Origin: Modestobacter sp.
Lineage (GTDB): Bacteria > Actinomycetota > Actinomycetes > Mycobacteriales > Geodermatophilaceae
Direction: 5' to 3'
Assembly: GCA_025966175.1 (NCBI GenBank)
Contig: JAOPVN010000030.1
Span: 1-7,789, forward strand
Length of the DNA: 7,789 nt
A program made the translations under genes and the position numbers. Shown one piece after another: positions 5,330-7,789 of the stretch (its first letter is position 1; each line of letters opens with the position of its first letter). The notes beneath the pieces were generated by a model that saw nothing but the letters and a program-made list of their open reading frames with translations, did no database searches and had not been told where the DNA came from.

Positions 5330-5839
5330 TCACCCGCGGGCCGGCCCGCCTGGTCCCTCGTCGTCCGCGTCGGGCGGGACCCGGCAGACGTGTTCCAGCC
5401 ACAGTGCGGCGATGGTCAGCGCCGCGGCCAGCACCATGCCCAGGACGGCGGTCAGGGTGTCCCCCGCGGCCGCGCTGAGCCGGCTCAGCGCCGCAGCGGT
5501 GTGCAGCAGCACCCCGGCCCAGCAGCCGGCGAGGACGGCCCCGACCCAGGCACTGGCCTGGGCGAGCACCGCCAGCCGGGCGACGAGCATCGGTTCGACC
5601 GGCCGGGCAGCGGTCGACGGGGTGCGCCCGGGCCCCCGGCGTCCGTCCCGTTGGGCCGAGAGCCTGGCCCGCAGCGTGCGGGCGCCGAGCGCCTCGGCGA
5701 CCGCCAGGACGCCCAGCGGCACCGGCAACCACCATTGGAACGGCGGCAGGGCGGCGTACGCGGCGCGCACCACCAGCCAGGCGGCGAACGCCACGCCGAC
5801 GGCGAGGGCGGCCAGCTCGCGGCGGCGCACCGGGGTCAC
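5330..5839 (-). CDS. DUF3180 domain-containing membrane protein
   Basis: This 169-residue integral membrane protein starts at a GTG (5837-5839) that overlaps the folK stop in a GTGA. It has about four hydrophobic segments. The first two are at roughly residues 9-28 and 36-52. A basic, polar loop follows, then RPVEPMLVARLAVLAQASAW, a conserved DUF3180 region leading into the third helix. A fourth helix ends at LEHVCRVPPD, where the conserved Cys-Arg-Val-Pro-Pro motif marks the C-terminus of the family. The function is unknown. The gene is a regular companion of folK in Actinobacteria, and the overlap suggests co-translation with folK. It converges on the ATPase gene, with 18 bases between stops and no clear terminator hairpin. 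Confidence 0.9.
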   Translation of the reverse strand: MTPVRRRELAALAVGVAFAAWLVVRAAYAALPPFQWWLPVPLGVLAVAEALGARTLRARLSAQRDGRRGPGRTPSTAARPVEPMLVARLAVLAQASAWVGAVLAGCWAGVLLHTAAALSRLSAAAGDTLTAVLGMVLAAALTIAALWLEHVCRVPPDADDEGPGGPARG

Positions 5840-6339
5840 GCCAGCTGCTCCCAGCGGACGACCCCGGCGACGTCCTCGGCCGGCAGCCCGGCGACCAGGT
5901 CGGCGACGCGGCCGTGCCCGGGCAGCATCGCGGTGGGGTCCAGGGCCAGCCACGGGACGAGCACGAACGCCCGCTCCGCGGCCCGCGGGTGCGGCAGGAC
6001 GAGCTCCGCGGTGTCGGAGAGCACCGGCGTCCCGTCGTCCTCGGTGACGGCGACGATGTCGACGTCCAGCGTCCGGGCTCCCCAGCGCACCTCGCGGGTG
6101 CGCCCGGCGGCGTCCTCGAGCTGGCGGGCCAGCGTGAGCCAGCCCGCGGCGTCCCGGTCGCCCCGGAGGACCGCGATCGCGTTGAGGAACGGCGGCTGCT
6201 CGACCGGACCCCACGGAGGGGTCTCGTACAGCGTCGAGCGCGCGACGAGGCCGTGGTGCGTGAGCGTCACCAGCGCCGCCCGCAGCGTTCCCGCGCGGTC
6301 CCCCAGGTTGCCGCCCAGGGACAGCACGGCGCGAGTCAT
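5836..6339 (-). CDS. folK: 2-amino-4-hydroxy-6-hydroxymethyldihydropteridine diphosphokinase (HPPK)
   Basis: This enzyme transfers pyrophosphate from ATP to 6-hydroxymethyl-7,8-dihydropterin, making the substrate of FolP. It is a 167-residue, single-domain protein of normal length. Recognisable elements are SLGGNLGDR (7-15), TPPWGP...QPPFLNA (40-54) for pterin binding, REVRWGARTLDVDI (82-95) with the two metal-binding Asp residues (92 and 94), and LPHPRAAERAFVL. The Pro common in RWGPRTLD is Ala88 here, a mild variation. The ATG start overlaps the folB stop (ATGA, 6336-6339), and its own stop overlaps the DUF3180 GTG, so it sits in the middle of a translationally coupled chain. Confidence 0.96.
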   Translation of the reverse strand: MTRAVLSLGGNLGDRAGTLRAALVTLTHHGLVARSTLYETPPWGPVEQPPFLNAIAVLRGDRDAAGWLTLARQLEDAAGRTREVRWGARTLDVDIVAVTEDDGTPVLSDTAELVLPHPRAAERAFVLVPWLALDPTAMLPGHGRVADLVAGLPAEDVAGVVRWEQLA

Positions 6340-6725
6340 GACCGCTCGCGCCGGATGGTCAGCGTGACGTCGTCGGCCGGCACGCCCAGATCGGCGTCCG
6401 GCTTGTGCACGGTGATCTCCACGGCGTCGACGATCGGGTACCCCAGGCAGAGGTCGGCCAGCCCCTGGGCCAGCGTCTCCAGCAGGTCCACCGGGTCCCC
6501 CACCAGCAGCGCGTGCAGCCGCTGGGACAGCTCGGCGTAGTTCACGGTCTTCGCCAGGTCGTCGGTCGCCGCTGCGGGCGCCGTGTCCAGCTCGAGCAGC
6601 GCGTCGACCCGGAAGGTCTGGCCGTGCTCCCGCTCCGAGGGGTAGACCCCGTGGAAGCCGTGGCCGGTCAGGCCGCGGACGGTGATCCGGTCGGGGGTCG
6701 GTCGGGTGGGGGACGACTCAGCCAC
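6336..6725 (-). CDS. folB: Dihydroneopterin aldolase
   Basis: This enzyme cleaves 7,8-dihydroneopterin to 6-hydroxymethyl-7,8-dihydropterin and glycolaldehyde, feeding FolK. The 129-residue protein has a short disordered-looking leader (1-12). Family motifs follow: GFHGVYPSEREHGQ (23-36), TVNYAEL (60-66) with Tyr63, DLLETLAQ (80-87) with Glu83, and VHKPDA (106-111) with Lys108. Tyr63, Glu83 and Lys108 correspond to residues needed for pterin binding and catalysis in characterised aldolases. The start is GTG at 6725, eight bases inside the end of folP, backed by GGAGGA at 6735-6730 on the minus strand. Its stop overlaps the folK ATG. Confidence 0.95.
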   Translation of the reverse strand: MAESSPTRPTPDRITVRGLTGHGFHGVYPSEREHGQTFRVDALLELDTAPAAATDDLAKTVNYAELSQRLHALLVGDPVDLLETLAQGLADLCLGYPIVDAVEITVHKPDADLGVPADDVTLTIRRERS

Positions 6726-7575
6726 GCGTTCCTCCAGCTCGCCGGGCGGCCTGCGCCGCAGCCACCGTCGCGATGGCGTCGAGCGACTGCACCGGATCGT
6801 GCACCCGCACTCCCCAGGCGCCGGCCTGCGCGGCCAGCACGGAGATCGCGACGGTCGCCGCCTCCCGGCCCTCGACCGGGCGGACCTCGCCGTCCGGCCC
6901 GGCCAGCAGCCGGCCCAGGAACGTCTTGCGGGAGGCGCCGACCAGCACCGGGAGCCCGAGCCCGACCAGCCGGTCCAGCCCGGCCAGCAGCGCCCAGTTG
7001 TGCTCGGCGTTCTTGGCGAACCCCAGTCCGGGGTCCAGCACCAGCTGAGCGGGATCGACGCCGGCCGCGACGACGTCCTCGACGCGCGCGGTGAGCTCGG
7101 CGCCGACCTCGTGGACGACGTCGCCGTAGCGGGCCGCCGCGTACATCTCCCGGCTGTGCCCGCGCCAGTGCATCAGCACCCAGGGCACCCCGGTCTCGGC
7201 GACCAGCCGGGCCATCCCGTCGTCGGCCAGGCCACCGCTGACGTCGTTGACCAGCGTGGCACCGGCCGCCAGTGCGGCGGCAGCAACCTCGGCGCGGGTG
7301 GTGTCGACGCTGACCCGGACACCGGCGGAGGCCAGGTCGCGGACCACGGGCACGACCCGGTGGCACTCCTCGGCGGTGTCGACCCGGTCGGCCCCGGGCC
7401 GGGTGGACTCCCCGCCCACGTCGACGTAGTCCGCGCCCGCGGCGTGCATCTCCAGGCCATGGGCGACGGCGGCGTCACGGTCGGCGTAGCAGCCGCCGTC
7501 GGAGAACGAGTCCGGCGTGACGTTGAGAACGCCCATCACCAGACAGCGTCCGGTCCGCGGCAGGAGAGCGCTCAC
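6718..7575 (-). CDS. folP: Dihydropteroate synthase
   Basis: This enzyme condenses 6-hydroxymethyl-7,8-dihydropterin pyrophosphate with p-aminobenzoate to give dihydropteroate; it is the target of sulfonamides. The 285-residue protein is a full-length TIM barrel. It shows MGVLNVTPDSFSDGG (14-28), DVGGESTRPGA (52-62), SVDTTRAEVA (89-98), NDVSGG (110-115), LDPGLGFAKN, LVGASRKTFLG with the conserved Ser-Arg-Lys, and a closing RVHDP. All the usual pterin-, phosphate- and sulfonamide-site loops are present, with no obvious resistance-type insertion. The start is a GTG whose first bases overlap the folE stop (GTGA, 7572-7575). Its end overlaps the folB start by eight bases. Confidence 0.96.
   Translation of the reverse strand: MSALLPRTGRCLVMGVLNVTPDSFSDGGCYADRDAAVAHGLEMHAAGADYVDVGGESTRPGADRVDTAEECHRVVPVVRDLASAGVRVSVDTTRAEVAAAALAAGATLVNDVSGGLADDGMARLVAETGVPWVLMHWRGHSREMYAAARYGDVVHEVGAELTARVEDVVAAGVDPAQLVLDPGLGFAKNAEHNWALLAGLDRLVGLGLPVLVGASRKTFLGRLLAGPDGEVRPVEGREAATVAISVLAAQAGAWGVRVHDPVQSLDAIATVAAAQAARRAGGTRG
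6730..6735 (-). promoter_or_regulatory. Ribosome-binding site of folB
   Basis: On the minus strand GGAGGA (6735-6730) lies four bases before the folB GTG at 6725, inside the last codons of folP. This supports the GTG start and lets folB be translated on its own as well as by coupling to folP. Confidence 0.7.
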
Positions 7576-7789
7576 CGGCCCAGGATGAGGCCCATGGCCT
7601 CACTGCGGGTGGCGGCGTTGTCGCGGAAGATGCCGCGCACCGCGGAGGTCATCGTGATCGCCCCGGGCTTGCGGATCCCGCGCATCGCCATGCACAGGTG
7701 CTCGGCCTCGATGACCACGATGACGCCCTGCGGCTTGAGCGCGTCGTAGAGGGCGTCGGCGACCTGCCGGGTCATCCGCTCCTGCACCT
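7572..7789 (-). CDS. folE: GTP cyclohydrolase I, C-terminal 72 residues (N-terminus off the right edge)
   Basis: The first enzyme of the pterin branch converts GTP to 7,8-dihydroneopterin triphosphate. Only the C-terminal part is in the window. The segments VQERMTRQVADAL, VIEAEHLCMAMRG (with the conserved His and the Cys that helps bind the catalytic zinc), RKPGA, MTSAVRGIF and a closing RSEAMGLILGR are typical of the family. The frame is open to the window edge with no credible start, so the gene continues to the right. Its stop (7572-7574) overlaps the folP GTG. It is the first folate gene visible in the operon; the operon promoter is outside the window. Confidence 0.95.
   Translation of the reverse strand, partial: VQERMTRQVADALYDALKPQGVIVVIEAEHLCMAMRGIRKPGAITMTSAVRGIFRDNAATRSEAMGLILGR

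Noticed and set aside
5336..5349. Palindrome gcgggccggcccgc as a terminator or attachment site
   Set aside because: It lies inside the DUF3180 coding region and has no loop. Such GC palindromes are common here; a nearly identical stretch occurs near position 5.

Overview
The window is very GC-rich, with codon third positions almost always G or C, many GTG starts, and genes overlapping by 4 to 8 bases. Together with the gene content (DUF6779, DUF3180, DUF1684, an actinobacterial-style folate operon), this points to a high-GC actinobacterium. A soil or desert lineage such as Geodermatophilaceae is my best guess, but the sequence alone does not prove the family. No rRNA, tRNA, CRISPR array, transposase or phage gene was seen, and no gene-free stretch exceeds about 150 bases.

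Layout from left to right. (1) Positions 1-757, minus strand: a membrane protein of the DUF6779 type whose C-terminus runs off the left edge. It carries a striking 10-residue repeat. (2) Positions 850-1458, plus strand: a DUF1684 protein. (3) Positions 1463-1492: a perfect 13-bp hairpin between two convergent genes. (4) Positions 1501-4073, minus strand: three parts of an OpuC/ProU-type osmoprotectant ABC importer, transcribed in the order permease, permease, lipoprotein binding protein. A structured 141-base gap lies before the binding protein gene. (5) Positions 4100-5311, plus strand and divergent: the importer's ATPase with a C-terminal CBS region. (6) Positions 5330-7789, minus strand: a tightly overlapped folate operon read in the order folE (partial), folP, folB, folK, DUF3180.

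How the genes work together. FolE, FolB, FolK and FolP are successive pterin-branch enzymes of tetrahydrofolate synthesis, from GTP to dihydropteroate, with FolB, FolK and FolP acting after FolE. In mycobacteria and relatives, as I recall it, the run folE-folP-folB-folK-DUF3180 continues directly into a DUF6779 gene and on towards pantothenate genes. Here both halves are present, but a block of about 4.5 kb, holding the osmolyte importer and the DUF1684 gene, lies between DUF3180 and DUF6779.

The most notable observation is that the importer's binding protein looks circularly permuted. The segment that normally closes the ProX/OpuCC fold at the C-terminus sits directly after the lipoprotein signal, and the protein ends where that segment would normally begin. 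Other points of interest are a G-quadruplex-like tract in the first codons of the ATPase, 26 bases between the divergent transporter start codons, and the 10-residue repeat in the DUF6779 protein.
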